Assembly: GCF_014117265.1 (NCBI RefSeq)
Contig: NZ_CP059833.1
Location: 620,001 to 684,000, forward strand
Length of the DNA: 64,000 nt
Source of the DNA: Corynebacterium hindlerae
GTDB lineage: Bacteria > Actinomycetota > Actinomycetes > Mycobacteriales > Mycobacteriaceae
Reading direction: 5' to 3'
The position numbers and the translations under genes are program-made. The notes below the pieces were generated by a model. That model was not told the DNA's origin. It searched no databases and was given only the letters and a program-made list of their open reading frames with translations. Shown here piece by piece: positions 34,082-42,924 of the stretch. The first letter of the stretch is position 1, and every line of letters begins with the position of its first letter.

Positions 34082-34123
34082 CTAAAAGCCCGCCAGACGG
34101 AAGGGGATCCGTGTGGCGGGCTT
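34082..34123 (-). terminator. gapB terminator
   Basis: AAGCCCGCCA (34086-34095) and TGGCGGGCTT (34114-34123) pair perfectly, with an inner GGA/TCC pairing. Read on the minus strand it is followed by TTTTAGG. Confidence 0.75.
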
Positions 34124-34134
34124 AGTTACGTGCT

Positions 34135-34197
34135 GAATTTCCAGCTCCATCTGGCCAAAACTTACCCCTGTTTTGGTCAAACAGAACCAGAAATTCA
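34135..34197. repeat. GAATTTCTGG inverted-repeat element R1
   Basis: A 63-bp imperfect inverted repeat: GAATTTCCAGCTCC... and ...GAACCAGAAATTC, with a CCAAAA/TTTTGG inner pair. It lies 8 bp beyond the gapB stop codon. Related copies are at 38381 and 39023. Confidence 0.72.
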
Positions 34198-34204
34198 ACC
34201 GATA

Positions 34205-35656
34205 TTAAACCTCAGTCAGCTCGAGGCGGTGTGGGCGAACCTTTGGTCGTGCGCCGGCGATTTCTTCGACGATACGGATGACCTGGTTGGAGTAGCCAAA
34301 CTCGTTGTCGTACCAGACGTACAGCACGAGCTGCTTACCCTTGGCGATGGTGGCCAGGCCATCGACGATGCCGGCGTGGGTGGAGCCCACGAAGTCGGTG
34401 GAGACGACCTCTGGGGACTTGATGTAGTCGATCTGCTGACGCAGGACGGAGGTCAGGGATACCTGGCGGAGATAGTCGTTGACTTCGTCGACGGTGACAT
34501 CGGACTTCATGTTCAGGTTGAGCACTGCCATGGAGACGTCTGGGGTCGGAACGCGGATGGCGTTACCGGTGAGCTTGCCTTCGAATTCTGGCAGAGCCTT
34601 GGATACGGCCTTGGCTGCACCGGTTTCGGTGAGGACCATGTTCAGGGTGGCTGCGCGACCACGGCGGGCGCCCTTGTGGAAGTTGTCGATCAGGTTCTGG
34701 TCATTGGTGAAGGAGTGGACAGTTTCCACGTGACCGAACTCGACGCCCCACTTGTCATTGACCACCTTAAGCACTGGGGTGATGGCGTTGGTGGTGCAGG
34801 ATGCGGCAGACAGGACGCGATCCTCTGGAGTGATGTCCTTCTGGTTGATGCCGTACACGATGTTTTTAATGTCGCCCTTGCCTGGTGCGGTGAGCAGTAC
34901 CTTGGCAACACCCTTGGACTTCAGGTGCTGCTCGAGGCCTTCGCGGTCGCGCCAGCGGCCGGTGTTGTCGACGACGATGGCGTCGTTGATGCCGTATTCG
35001 GTGTAGTCAACGGTGGCCGGGTCGGAGGAGTAAATAACCTGAATCGGTGCGCCGTTTGCCCAGATGATGTTCTTGTCGTGGTCGACGGTGATGGAGCCTT
35101 CAAAGGCGCCGTGGACAGAGTCGCGGCGCAGCAGGGAGGCGCGCTTGACCAGGTCTTGGTCGCCGTTCTTGCGGACGACGATCGCGCGGAGGCGTGGGCC
35201 GTTGTACATTGCCTGGCGGGCCAGCAAAATGCGGGCGAGCAGGCGACCGATGCGGCCGAAGCCGTAGAGCACAACGTCGGTTTGTGGGGTTTCGTCGGCA
35301 TTACCGATGACGTCGGCAAGCTCACGCTCGAGGAATGCGCGCAGGTCACCACCTTCTGCTTCGAACTTGGTGGCCAGTGCGCCGAGGTCGATGGAAGCGG
35401 TGCCGAGGTTCATGTCCACGAGCTGCTCCAGGATTGGCAGGGTCTGGGACAGTGGCAGTTCCTGCTCGGTGATGCGGCGAGCGTAGCGGTGAGACTTGAT
35501 GATGTCGATCTCGGTCGCGGTAACCAGCAGACGGCCGAAGATCGAGACGACAACGTTGTGCTCACGACGCAGCTTGCCGATCAGCGGGATCATCTTCTCG
35601 GCGAGCTCCACGCGCTCGTTCCAGTCAGCTTGAGAAATCGGGGTCTGCTCCGACAT
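34205..35656 (-). CDS. gapB: Glyceraldehyde-3-phosphate dehydrogenase, long GapB type
   Basis: About 483 residues, much longer than glycolytic GapA (~335). An N-terminal extension of ~130 residues (QADWNERVELAEKMIPLIGKLRREH...) precedes the Rossmann start VVLYGFGRIGRLLARILLAR (~130). The catalytic Cys is in LSAASCTTNAITP (~290). C. glutamicum GapB has this layout and works with NADP in gluconeogenesis; the same is inferred here. GGAGG lies 6 nt before the ATG at 35656, which I prefer to a GTG-type start 11 codons upstream. Confidence 0.93.
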   Translation of the reverse strand: MSEQTPISQADWNERVELAEKMIPLIGKLRREHNVVVSIFGRLLVTATEIDIIKSHRYARRITEQELPLSQTLPILEQLVDMNLGTASIDLGALATKFEAEGGDLRAFLERELADVIGNADETPQTDVVLYGFGRIGRLLARILLARQAMYNGPRLRAIVVRKNGDQDLVKRASLLRRDSVHGAFEGSITVDHDKNIIWANGAPIQVIYSSDPATVDYTEYGINDAIVVDNTGRWRDREGLEQHLKSKGVAKVLLTAPGKGDIKNIVYGINQKDITPEDRVLSAASCTTNAITPVLKVVNDKWGVEFGHVETVHSFTNDQNLIDNFHKGARRGRAATLNMVLTETGAAKAVSKALPEFEGKLTGNAIRVPTPDVSMAVLNLNMKSDVTVDEVNDYLRQVSLTSVLRQQIDYIKSPEVVSTDFVGSTHAGIVDGLATIAKGKQLVLYVWYDNEFGYSNQVIRIVEEIAGARPKVRPHRLELTEV

Positions 35657-35701
35657 GTGGTCCTCCACGGGTGATGGTTTAGTTGACATACATATTCGAA
35701 T

Positions 35702-36718
35702 TTACCGGGTTTTGCTTTGGTTGTCTGGCAACCCCTCAGTCAGGGCGGAAACGATTTCCGCTACGGATCCCATAAAAGCATGTTTTACCTGCGTACCTGC
35801 CCATGCAGCGACGTAATTTGTGTCCGAGGTAACGCTCCGAACGGGCTTCATTAAAGTGTTCACATGGGGGTAGATGGCGGGGGCATCGAGGTGGTCGCGC
35901 ATGAATTGTGTTTCGATGCCACGCGCCCACCGGCCGGAGAATGCGCGCGTGAGGGCGGTTTTTCCGCCACGGGCGACCTGCTCGCGGTGGAGCTTTGCGG
36001 TGCCTGCTTCGTCAGCAAGCAGGAAGGCGGTGCCACACGCGGCAGCCACGGCGCCGGCGTCAAGTGCGGCCCGGACGGCGGTTGCGGTGGTCAGGCCGCC
36101 GGCAGCAAGCACGGGCTTATCGACGTCCACTGCCCCGAGCAACTCAAGCAGCGATCGCTGATCCGGTTCTTCAGCTACTGTGAGCGTCGAACGGTGTCCG
36201 CCGGCCTCAGGGCCTTGCAAAATCAGGGCATCGGCGCCTCGGGTTACCGCTTCCCTTGCGTCTTGCGGGTTTGTCACTGTCATCCATACTTCGATTCCGC
36301 GCTCGTGGAGCCGTTCTACTTCTGCCACGGTGAAGAGTCCAAAAGTGCAGCTGACCACGCTGGGGCGTAGTTCGCACACCACGTCCAGTTTCGCCGCAAA
36401 CCCGTCGGTAGGGTCGGCTGCTGCGTAGTCCGGCACCTGTGCGTCATGCTCGGCAAACACCTGTGCAAGCGCGTCGGCGTAGCGGTCTACTGGGCTGAGG
36501 TCCGTCACTGGGGCCTGCGGATAAAACAGGTTTACCCCATAGCGATCGCAGGTCACAGCAGTCATCTTCTCTCGCAGCTTTTCCGGGGTGAGGTACCCGG
36601 CCGCGAGGAACCCGAATCCGCCTGCGGCGGCGATGGCGTCGACAAGCGCGGGCGTGGACGGTCCCCCAGCCATGGGAGCTGCAACGATGGGCACTGACAG
36701 TTGGGATAGGACAGTCAT
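35702..36718 (-). CDS. Nitronate monooxygenase (2-nitropropane dioxygenase-like)
   Basis: 338 residues, FMN-binding TIM barrel. N-terminal PIVAAPMAGGPSTPALVDAIAAAGGFGFLAAGY, then ALILQGPEAGGHRST (~165, with the His region), VLAAGGLTTATAVRAAL (~202) and AACGTAFLLADEAG (~225) form the FMN phosphate-binding part. These enzymes oxidise toxic alkyl nitronates; some relatives are enoyl-ACP reductases, which is less likely given the QGPEAGGH motif. It is divergent from prfC (20 bp) and lies 45 bp upstream of the gapB start. Confidence 0.88.
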   Translation of the reverse strand: MTVLSQLSVPIVAAPMAGGPSTPALVDAIAAAGGFGFLAAGYLTPEKLREKMTAVTCDRYGVNLFYPQAPVTDLSPVDRYADALAQVFAEHDAQVPDYAAADPTDGFAAKLDVVCELRPSVVSCTFGLFTVAEVERLHERGIEVWMTVTNPQDAREAVTRGADALILQGPEAGGHRSTLTVAEEPDQRSLLELLGAVDVDKPVLAAGGLTTATAVRAALDAGAVAAACGTAFLLADEAGTAKLHREQVARGGKTALTRAFSGRWARGIETQFMRDHLDAPAIYPHVNTLMKPVRSVTSDTNYVAAWAGTQVKHAFMGSVAEIVSALTEGLPDNQSKTR

Positions 36719-36738
36719 GCCAGCTATTCTTATACGTC

Positions 36739-38373
36739 ATGAGCTCCATTGCCACCGAGGCGTCACGCCGCCGCACATTCGCCGTCATTGCCCACCCCGA
36801 CGCTGGTAAGTCCACGCTGACGGAGGCGTTGGCGCTACACGCGCACGTCATTTCCGAGGCGGGCGCCGTGCACAGCAAGGCGGGCCGCAAGTCCACCGTT
36901 TCGGACTGGATGGACATGGAAAAAGAGCGTGGCATCTCCATCGGTTCCTCCGCGCTGCAGTTCGAATATGCGCCCGAGGGCCACGAGGGCGAACCATACA
37001 TGATTAACCTGGTGGACACCCCGGGTCACGCGGACTTTTCCGAGGACACTTACCGCGTGCTCACCGCCGTCGACGCCGCAGTCATGCTTGTCGACGCCTC
37101 CAAAGGCCTGGAGCCCCAGACGCTGAAGCTGTTCAAGGTGTGTAAATCCCGTGGCCTGCCGATTGTGACCGTGATCAACAAGTGGGACCGCCCGGGCCGC
37201 TCCCCGCTCGAGCTCGTGGATGAGATCGTCAACGAGATCCAGCTGCAACCCACCCCGATGTACTGGCCCGTAGGTGAGGCCGGTGACTTCCGTGGCCTCG
37301 CGCGGATCACCGAAGACGGCGAAGTGGACGAGTACATTCACTTCCTGCGCACCGCAGGTGGTTCGACCATCGCGCCGGAAGAACACTACACCCCGGACGA
37401 GGCCGCCACGCGTGAGGGCGATGCCTGGGATACCTGCGTGGAAGAGGTCGAACTGATGACGATGGACGGCGCTGTCCATGACCAGGAACTCTTCGAATCC
37501 TGCACCACTTCCCCAACGATCTTTGCCTCCGCGATGCTGAACTTTGGCGTGCACCAGATCCTGGACACGCTGTGTGCCCTGGCTCCTTCTCCGCGGGGCC
37601 GAGAGTCCGATCCTGTCGCTATCGAAAAAGCGACCGGTACCTTTGATGCGGCCCGAGAGATCGACGACTCCTTCTCCGGCGTCGTATTCAAGGTGCAGGC
37701 CGGCATGGACAAGAACCACCGCGACTCCCTAGCCTTCATGCGCATCGTCTCCGGCGAATTCGACCGCGGCATGCAGGTCACCCACGCCCAGTCGGGTCGC
37801 TCTTTCTCCACCAAATACGCCCTCACCGTGTTCGGCCGCACCCGCTCCACCGTGGAGACCGCCTACCCTGGCGACATCGTCGGCCTGGTCAACGCCGGAT
37901 CGCTTGCCCCTGGCGACACCATCTACGAGGGCAACAAAGTTCAATTCCCACCGATGCCACAGTTCGCGCCGGAGCACTTCCGCACCTTGCGCGCCAAGTC
38001 GCTGGGCAAGTACAAGCAGTTCCGTAAGGCTCTCGACCAGCTCGCCGCCGAAGGCGTGGTCCAGATCCTGCGCAACGACGCCCGTGGCGATGCCAACCCA
38101 GTCATGGCAGCCGTCGGCCCGATGCAGTTCGAAGTCATGCAGGCCCGCATGGAAAACGAATACAACGTCGAAACCGAAACCGACCCAATTCCGTACTCCG
38201 TCGCGCGTCGCACCGACGCCGAATCCGCCCCTGAGCTAGGCCGTCAGCGAGGCGTGGAAATCTTCACCCGCACCGACGGAGAGCTCATCGCCCTCTTCGG
38301 TGACAAATGGAAGCTCGCGTTCATCGAGAAGGAGCATCCGGAGCTCACCATGGAGCCATTGGTAGCTGATTAA
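36739..38373 (+). CDS. prfC: Peptide chain release factor 3
   Basis: 544 residues, translational GTPase that recycles RF1/RF2. G1 is AVIAHPDAGKSTLTEAL (~14), G2 region EKERGISIGSS, G3 NLVDTPGHADFSEDTYR (~90), G4 VTVINKWDRPGRS (~147). These are followed by RF3-specific domains II and III. The start is 20 bp from the divergent nitronate monooxygenase start, so their promoters overlap or the mRNA is leaderless. Confidence 0.96.
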   Translation: MSSIATEASRRRTFAVIAHPDAGKSTLTEALALHAHVISEAGAVHSKAGRKSTVSDWMDMEKERGISIGSSALQFEYAPEGHEGEPYMINLVDTPGHADFSEDTYRVLTAVDAAVMLVDASKGLEPQTLKLFKVCKSRGLPIVTVINKWDRPGRSPLELVDEIVNEIQLQPTPMYWPVGEAGDFRGLARITEDGEVDEYIHFLRTAGGSTIAPEEHYTPDEAATREGDAWDTCVEEVELMTMDGAVHDQELFESCTTSPTIFASAMLNFGVHQILDTLCALAPSPRGRESDPVAIEKATGTFDAAREIDDSFSGVVFKVQAGMDKNHRDSLAFMRIVSGEFDRGMQVTHAQSGRSFSTKYALTVFGRTRSTVETAYPGDIVGLVNAGSLAPGDTIYEGNKVQFPPMPQFAPEHFRTLRAKSLGKYKQFRKALDQLAAEGVVQILRNDARGDANPVMAAVGPMQFEVMQARMENEYNVETETDPIPYSVARRTDAESAPELGRQRGVEIFTRTDGELIALFGDKWKLAFIEKEHPELTMEPLVAD

Positions 38374-38380
38374 CCGCTGT

Positions 38381-38444
38381 CGAATTTCTGGTTCGGTTTG
38401 GCCACGACGGGGGTGTTTTCCTGCCAGATCGACCCAGAAATTCG
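38381..38444. repeat. GAATTTCTGG inverted-repeat element R2
   Basis: A 64-bp imperfect inverted repeat, CGAATTTCTGGTTCG... and ...CGACCCAGAAATTCG, directly after the prfC stop. It could act as a bidirectional 3' hairpin. Confidence 0.75.
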
Positions 38445-38548
38445 ACCTCCTAAGTTAAAGTATCTAGTTTTCACGAAGCTTCATTGATAGCATCACTGTA
38501 TGCTTTTTTTCCTAACCTAAAGGGCTATTTTCGGCGGGGAGTGCCACA

Positions 38549-39016
38549 ATGAAGCGTTCGACCTGGTTCGTTGGAGCGAGTGCAGCAATCGCACTAGTGG
38601 TGGTAGCAGGGTTTGTCGATGTCAGCCTGCGACAATCGCCTTTCGAAACCGCGATCTCGAGGTCCGATCACATCGTGCTGTCGGAGGTTTCCAAGAAGAA
38701 GATCGATAAGGCGTATGTCATCTGCCCATACGCTGAACAGGAATCCTTCACCAAGCTCGGCTTCCGCGAGAAGGACATCTACTCGATCCGCAACAACTCC
38801 CAGGCCTGGGAGACTCACTCCGGACTCGCGGTGAAGTACGAAGGCGGCGACACGGATGTTGTCTATTTTAATCCGACCGAAGTCGACGCGTGCCCAGGAA
38901 AACCAGCAGGTAACCCGCCGGAGGTCGATCCCAACGCGACCATCCGCGTCGATGAAGTAACCAAGAAATTCGCCAACCCAGACAGCGAAGCGACAGTGAA
39001 AGTGCTGCGCTATTAG
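38549..39016 (+). CDS. Secreted or membrane-anchored protein of unknown function
   Basis: 155 residues. The N-terminus MKRSTWFVGASAAIALVVVA is a signal peptide or anchor with no lipobox Cys. The exported part has two Cys (ICPYAEQ near 59 and DACPGKPAG near 114), so a disulfide is possible. It ends with a charged DEVTKKFANPDSEATVK tail. No family is recognised. GGGGAG lies before the ATG. The gene is bracketed by repeats R2 and R3, so it may be an insertion relative to related strains. Confidence 0.75.
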   Translation: MKRSTWFVGASAAIALVVVAGFVDVSLRQSPFETAISRSDHIVLSEVSKKKIDKAYVICPYAEQESFTKLGFREKDIYSIRNNSQAWETHSGLAVKYEGGDTDVVYFNPTEVDACPGKPAGNPPEVDPNATIRVDEVTKKFANPDSEATVKVLRY

Positions 39017-39022
39017 GCAGGC

Positions 39023-39086
39023 CGAATTTCTGGCTCGATCTGACCAAAAATCACCTCCGCTGTGGCTAATCAGAACCACAAATTCG
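39023..39086. repeat. GAATTTCTGG inverted-repeat element R3
   Basis: A 64-bp imperfect inverted repeat, CGAATTTCTGGCTCGATC... and ...CAGAACCACAAATTCG, in the convergent gap between the secreted protein and the GAP-family gene. Confidence 0.75.
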
Positions 39087-39093
39087 CCAGCAG

Positions 39094-39744
39094 CTAAAGA
39101 TGCAGCAGACCCATAGCGACCAGGATCGCCGACACGAGATACCCGGCGATCGGGGTAAGCGTTTTGGTGTTGCTCCGCGCCCACTCAAATCCCCTGCCTG
39201 CAGGGCTGTTCGGGTAGGCACGAACGAAGCCCACGAGGATCGCGGTGATAAAGGGCAGGCTCAGCGCCAGGGTGGCGTAGAGAACCAACGCGGTGTAACG
39301 GAATCCGAGGCTGAAGCCACCTGCGCTGAGGTAGGCAAGACCTGCGAAGAAGGGGACTGAGGTGGCGGATTGGATGACGCCGAGGGTGAATCCCATCCCA
39401 GCGGTGCGCCAGGACGGCGTTTGCAGGGGCCGCATGATGCGATTCACCAGGGCGGTGTTATCGCCGCCGCGGAAGGTCATGACAGCCCCCAGCACGCCGA
39501 CGGCAATCAGGATGGCACCAAACCACGGTGATTCCAGGGCGCCGCGGATTCCTTTGATCCGGTCGAAGACCACCAGGGTCGGCACTGACAGCAGGAACAC
39601 GCCCAGCCAATCGCCACCGACGAGGAGCGCCGCGATGCGTCGATAAGGCGCGCGCGGGGGCAGTAGCACACCGATCGTCACGATCACGCCGATGAGTAGG
39701 ACGTTGATCGAGTCCATCAGCGCGAAGCTGACCGCATGCCACAT
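39094..39744 (-). CDS. GAP/LysE-like membrane protein
   Basis: 216 residues with about six membrane segments. It resembles the GAP (Sap, sulfolipid-1-addressing) family within the LysE superfamily: FALMDSINVLLIGVIVTIG at TM1, RFRGGDNTAL-like loop (FRGGDNTALVNRIMR), GFTLGVIQSATSVPFFAGLAYL. The mycobacterial members move glycolipids, but the substrate here is unknown. AGGAGG precedes the ATG. It is the third gene of the GntR-DUF1648-GAP operon, 15 nt after its neighbour. Confidence 0.78.
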   Translation of the reverse strand: MWHAVSFALMDSINVLLIGVIVTIGVLLPPRAPYRRIAALLVGGDWLGVFLLSVPTLVVFDRIKGIRGALESPWFGAILIAVGVLGAVMTFRGGDNTALVNRIMRPLQTPSWRTAGMGFTLGVIQSATSVPFFAGLAYLSAGGFSLGFRYTALVLYATLALSLPFITAILVGFVRAYPNSPAGRGFEWARSNTKTLTPIAGYLVSAILVAMGLLHL

Positions 39745-39759
39745 GAAGCCTCCTAGGTT

Positions 39760-40800
39760 TTACAAAAACACTAGCAGCAGCGGCGCGAAGCTCACGAGCA
39801 GCACGGTGACGAGGTAGATTGTGCCGAGCGGGTGCGCGAAGTTGAAGGACACGCCCACGCCATCGCGCTTATCGACGATCCGTGCCGGGTCATCCTTATT
39901 CACATAAAACATCCCGGCCTTGTAATAGCTGTCTGAGCGGAAGGACCTGCTGTATTCCCGGGGATAGCGGGCGCGGGCTTTATCCATGGCATGCATGATA
40001 TAGGCGATGAGGCCGATGGTGCCACCGATACTCCCCACCAGCGTCAGCGTGACGGCAACCCCCATGAGCCCTGACCAGTCGGGAATCACCATCGCCAGCT
40101 GCGCCAGGCTCAGACCCGCAGCTAATGCAAACTCGAACCATCCCAACGCCGTGGCCGAAGCCGAAACCGCTGCCCCCGTTGCGGCCATGCCTCCGGGGCT
40201 GGTGTCAGTTCGGGCGTAGATCGGCACAACCAGAAACGGTGCCATGCATCCCAAGAGCAACAGCCACACCACCAGGTTAAGAATGCTCATGGCAAACACG
40301 GAGCCCACCGATTTGTCGGACCACGCATCGGGTTGCATGGATCCGTCAAAGTGCGTTGCGAAGGTCGCTGGGATGTCGGGCCAGCGCGTGGCGACATAGG
40401 CGACTGTGAGCAGGATGATCGCCAGGGCAAGCCAGTAGCCAAGGAGATTCACGGGCGGAACGGTGATGATGTTGTCGCCATCACCAGTGAGCGATCCGCT
40501 CAGGACTTCGCCTTCAATGCGATGTGGCTGGATGCGGCGTCGAGAAGCCAGCCAGCACCATCCTAAGACGGGGATCGCCACCAGCCCGATGGGCACGGCG
40601 AAAGCAGGAAGCGTCACAGTCAGCACAAAAACGAAAAGTGCAGCCAGGATGCAGCTGAAATTGAAGCGGCGAAACTCCGGAGCGCGGTCGAAGTCGAAGG
40701 GAACACGATATCCGAAGGCAGTTCCGTGGGGAGCAAGCCGGGTATAGAGCATCCCGGAACAACAAACGAGGGCGTTCGACAGAGCCAGCAGAATTGTCAT
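39760..40800 (-). CDS. DUF1648/DUF5808-type integral membrane protein
   Basis: 346 residues with about eight membrane segments. The central WPDIPATFATHFDGSMQPDAWSDKSVGSVF (~138-167) is the DUF1648 signature (SdpI-like proteins). The C-terminal YYKAGMFYVNKDDPARIVDKRDGVGVSFNFAHPLG is the DUF5808 signature. Members are often encoded with YtrA-type GntR repressors, as here: the start overlaps the regulator stop by 4 nt. SdpI relatives give immunity to envelope-active peptides; such a role here is inference only. Confidence 0.8.
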   Translation of the reverse strand: MTILLALSNALVCCSGMLYTRLAPHGTAFGYRVPFDFDRAPEFRRFNFSCILAALFVFVLTVTLPAFAVPIGLVAIPVLGWCWLASRRRIQPHRIEGEVLSGSLTGDGDNIITVPPVNLLGYWLALAIILLTVAYVATRWPDIPATFATHFDGSMQPDAWSDKSVGSVFAMSILNLVVWLLLLGCMAPFLVVPIYARTDTSPGGMAATGAAVSASATALGWFEFALAAGLSLAQLAMVIPDWSGLMGVAVTLTLVGSIGGTIGLIAYIMHAMDKARARYPREYSRSFRSDSYYKAGMFYVNKDDPARIVDKRDGVGVSFNFAHPLGTIYLVTVLLVSFAPLLLVFL

Positions 40801-41138
40801 CTCGCGTGCTCCTGTTCTAGTTGCGCAAGGCAGGACCGGATCTCTGCAGCGCTAAACCCCTGGTCGAGCAAAATCCCCAGCTGCTGCACAAGCAGGTCAA
40901 TGCTGTTTACCGCGACGAAGGTGCCCTGGCGGCCACGCGTTACGACGATCCCCTGTTCCTGAAGCAGGTCGTAGGATTGTTTAACTGTCGCAGGGTTAAT
41001 CCCAAAATCAGCAGCCACCGAGCGGACAGAGCCTAACTTCGAGCCACGTTTCAGGCGCCCCGCGGTGATCTCGCACACTATCGAATCGCGAAGCTGCAGG
41101 TAAAGGGGCGCAGGATTCTCAGTATTGAGTGAAACCAT
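40797..41138 (-). CDS. GntR-family regulator, YtrA subfamily
   Basis: 113 residues. An N-terminal winged helix (APLYLQLRDSIVCEITAGRLKRG..., SVRSVAADFGINPATVKQSYDLLQEQGIV) is followed by the short helical YtrA tail. YtrA-type repressors control adjacent transport or membrane-stress genes and bind inverted repeats in their own promoter. A perfect 10-bp palindrome at 41149-41175 overlaps this gene's promoter. First gene of the operon to 39094. Confidence 0.88.
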   Translation of the reverse strand: MVSLNTENPAPLYLQLRDSIVCEITAGRLKRGSKLGSVRSVAADFGINPATVKQSYDLLQEQGIVVTRGRQGTFVAVNSIDLLVQQLGILLDQGFSAAEIRSCLAQLEQEHAR

Positions 41139-41148
41139 CCCACATCCT

Positions 41149-41175
41149 TTCTGTATCAGATTATATGATACAGAA
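41149..41175. promoter_or_regulatory. Operator palindrome between divergent gntR- and tetR-type genes
   Basis: TTCTGTATCA and TGATACAGAA form a perfect 10-bp inverted repeat with a 7-nt spacer. It starts 11 bp from the GntR start and lies ~50 bp from the TetR start, in an 85-bp gap. Either regulator, or both, could bind it. ATATGAT within it resembles a -10. Confidence 0.75.
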
Positions 41176-41223
41176 GTTAGTGTTAGATTTCTTGGGGTAA
41201 GTAGTCAATCGAATGGACACCAC

Positions 41224-41823
41224 GTGCTGACGCATCGCGAGAAAAAGAAAGCTGCCACCAAAACAGCCCTAGCCACCGCTGCCGCAGAGATCGCACTCTC
41301 AGAAGGCATCGCCGCAGCTACCGTTGCGAAAATCTGCCAAACGGCTCATGTTTCGGTCCGCACCTTTCACAATTACTTCTCTTCCCGGGACGAGGCCCTG
41401 CACTTCTTCAGCACCGAAGCGATCGATGAGTTCTGCCAGATCATTGTAACCACTTCCCCGGGCGCTGACCTCCTCGCCACTATTGAGCAGGTCACGCTGC
41501 AGGTACTCCACCAGGATGCGCAAAGGTCCCAGAGCTTGCGAGGAATCATCGCCCTCACCGGACCAAACTTCTCCCCCACTGGAATTGACCTCAACCGGCT
41601 GAGTGCGAGCGTCGTCAGCAGCTACCACAGGTTGCACCCGGAGCTAACCACAAACACAATCGAGTGGGTGGTCATTGTCACCGCCCAAGCACTGGCGGGT
41701 AGCCTCGTCCGCTTCTTCCATGGCAGTGCCAATGACACAATTGGGCGCACCCCGGAAGAGTGTGTGACCAACTGCATGAGGGTGCTCCGCCACGGTTTCC
41801 AGCTACCAGAAAGCAAATCATGA
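41224..41823 (+). CDS. TetR-family transcriptional regulator
   Basis: About 199 residues. HTH: HREKKKAATKTALATAAAEIALSEG, then AATVAKICQTAHVSVRTFHNYFSSRDEAL. The start is GTG at 41224, since the in-frame sequence before it would encode the operator region; no strong ribosome-binding site is seen. It is divergent from the GntR gene, with a shared palindrome between them. Its stop overlaps the next gene by ATGA, so it is probably co-transcribed with the unknown gene at 41820. Confidence 0.85.
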   Translation: MLTHREKKKAATKTALATAAAEIALSEGIAAATVAKICQTAHVSVRTFHNYFSSRDEALHFFSTEAIDEFCQIIVTTSPGADLLATIEQVTLQVLHQDAQRSQSLRGIIALTGPNFSPTGIDLNRLSASVVSSYHRLHPELTTNTIEWVVIVTAQALAGSLVRFFHGSANDTIGRTPEECVTNCMRVLRHGFQLPESKS

Positions 41824-42902
41824 ATTTTCACGCCCCCACCACCGTTTCCGAGGTCGCTGCCGACGGACTCGTACGGCAACGCTGGGTCGATTCCCTGATT
41901 CCGCAGCTCATCGGCCCAGTGGTCGCCACCGAGGTGTCCCATACCTCCGACCACGATGCTGAGGTGCGTTTCGGGCGTCAGCACGGCCCGGACCTCACAT
42001 TCCCTGCTACCCGCGTCGCGAATGTGACTGAGGATGGGTGGCAGTGGGCGTCGTTAAGCATGCAGGAAGCCGCCGAGCGGTTCAACCTGCCTGAGCTGTG
42101 GGGCAGCGTCGGCGAAGAACACCCTGACTTTATCGGTGCTGCCCGCACGCTCCACGGCGGCATGCCGATCCTGCGCGCCACCATGCCAGGCGGCGACACC
42201 GCCATCCTCGCCGTATGGCTCACCCTGCCGCCCCACGGCCCAGAGACACCACTGCTCACCGCAGCTGGGCTGAGCGGCCGCCCCGTCGACGCCTACCTCG
42301 CCACCAACCCCACCGAAGCTATCCTGCGTGACGGCGCCCTCTACGACCTGCCCGGCAACATGCTTCTCGACGACATCCGCGCCGACGCCTGGCACCTCTC
42401 CGCCGAGCACCAGCTGCTTTACGACGCCCTTGTCCCCCACCCCGGCACGTACCTCGACCTAGCCACCGGGTGTGCTCATCTGACCACCACCCGCGGGCCG
42501 CTGTCCGCTAACGCAACCGTTGTCGCCACCGTCACCGACGACCAATGGACCTGGAGCTGGGCAGACCCCCACCTCGTCCGCACCCCACACGCTCATGCAG
42601 GGCAGCAACTCCTCGAGTTTGGGCAGCACCAGCTCCTCCCTGCCCTGTGCACCCCCACCCTCCCCGTGAAGTGCGCACAGCAGTGGAACCTGGACATCGT
42701 GGTCAAGCCCATCTTGCGCAGCTGGACCCACGCCTTCATCCCCATCACAGCCGACACCTACGCGGTGACGCTGCTGAGCCACCCCGAGCTGCAACTGCCA
42801 CCGCTCACCCCAGAGGTGCGCGCTGCCGTCCTCGCACAAAACGTGCCCGCCCCGCTATCTGCGGAACGAGCACAACAGTTCTACGACGCCGCCAGGAGCT
42901 AG
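41820..42902 (+). CDS. Protein of unknown function with internal duplication
   Basis: 360 residues, no signal peptide or membrane segment, probably cytoplasmic. It appears to contain two similar modules: FPATRVANVTEDGWQWASLSMQEAAERFNLPEL (~60-93) and LSANATVVATVTDDQWTWSWADPHLV (~228-253). The GxWxWxW..P pattern is reminiscent of DUF6882-type proteins. Rich in Pro, Thr and His. It is translationally coupled to the TetR gene (4-nt overlap), so it is likely its regulatory partner or target. The function is not known. Confidence 0.7.
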   Translation: MNFHAPTTVSEVAADGLVRQRWVDSLIPQLIGPVVATEVSHTSDHDAEVRFGRQHGPDLTFPATRVANVTEDGWQWASLSMQEAAERFNLPELWGSVGEEHPDFIGAARTLHGGMPILRATMPGGDTAILAVWLTLPPHGPETPLLTAAGLSGRPVDAYLATNPTEAILRDGALYDLPGNMLLDDIRADAWHLSAEHQLLYDALVPHPGTYLDLATGCAHLTTTRGPLSANATVVATVTDDQWTWSWADPHLVRTPHAHAGQQLLEFGQHQLLPALCTPTLPVKCAQQWNLDIVVKPILRSWTHAFIPITADTYAVTLLSHPELQLPPLTPEVRAAVLAQNVPAPLSAERAQQFYDAARS

Positions 42903-42924
42903 CTGCTGTAGCTAGCTCCCATGG

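Noticed and set aside
34130..35674. A 514-codon open frame opposite gapB
   Set aside because: It is the antisense of gapB, with low-complexity Gly/Val/Asp composition and no start context or family resemblance; a codon-bias shadow.
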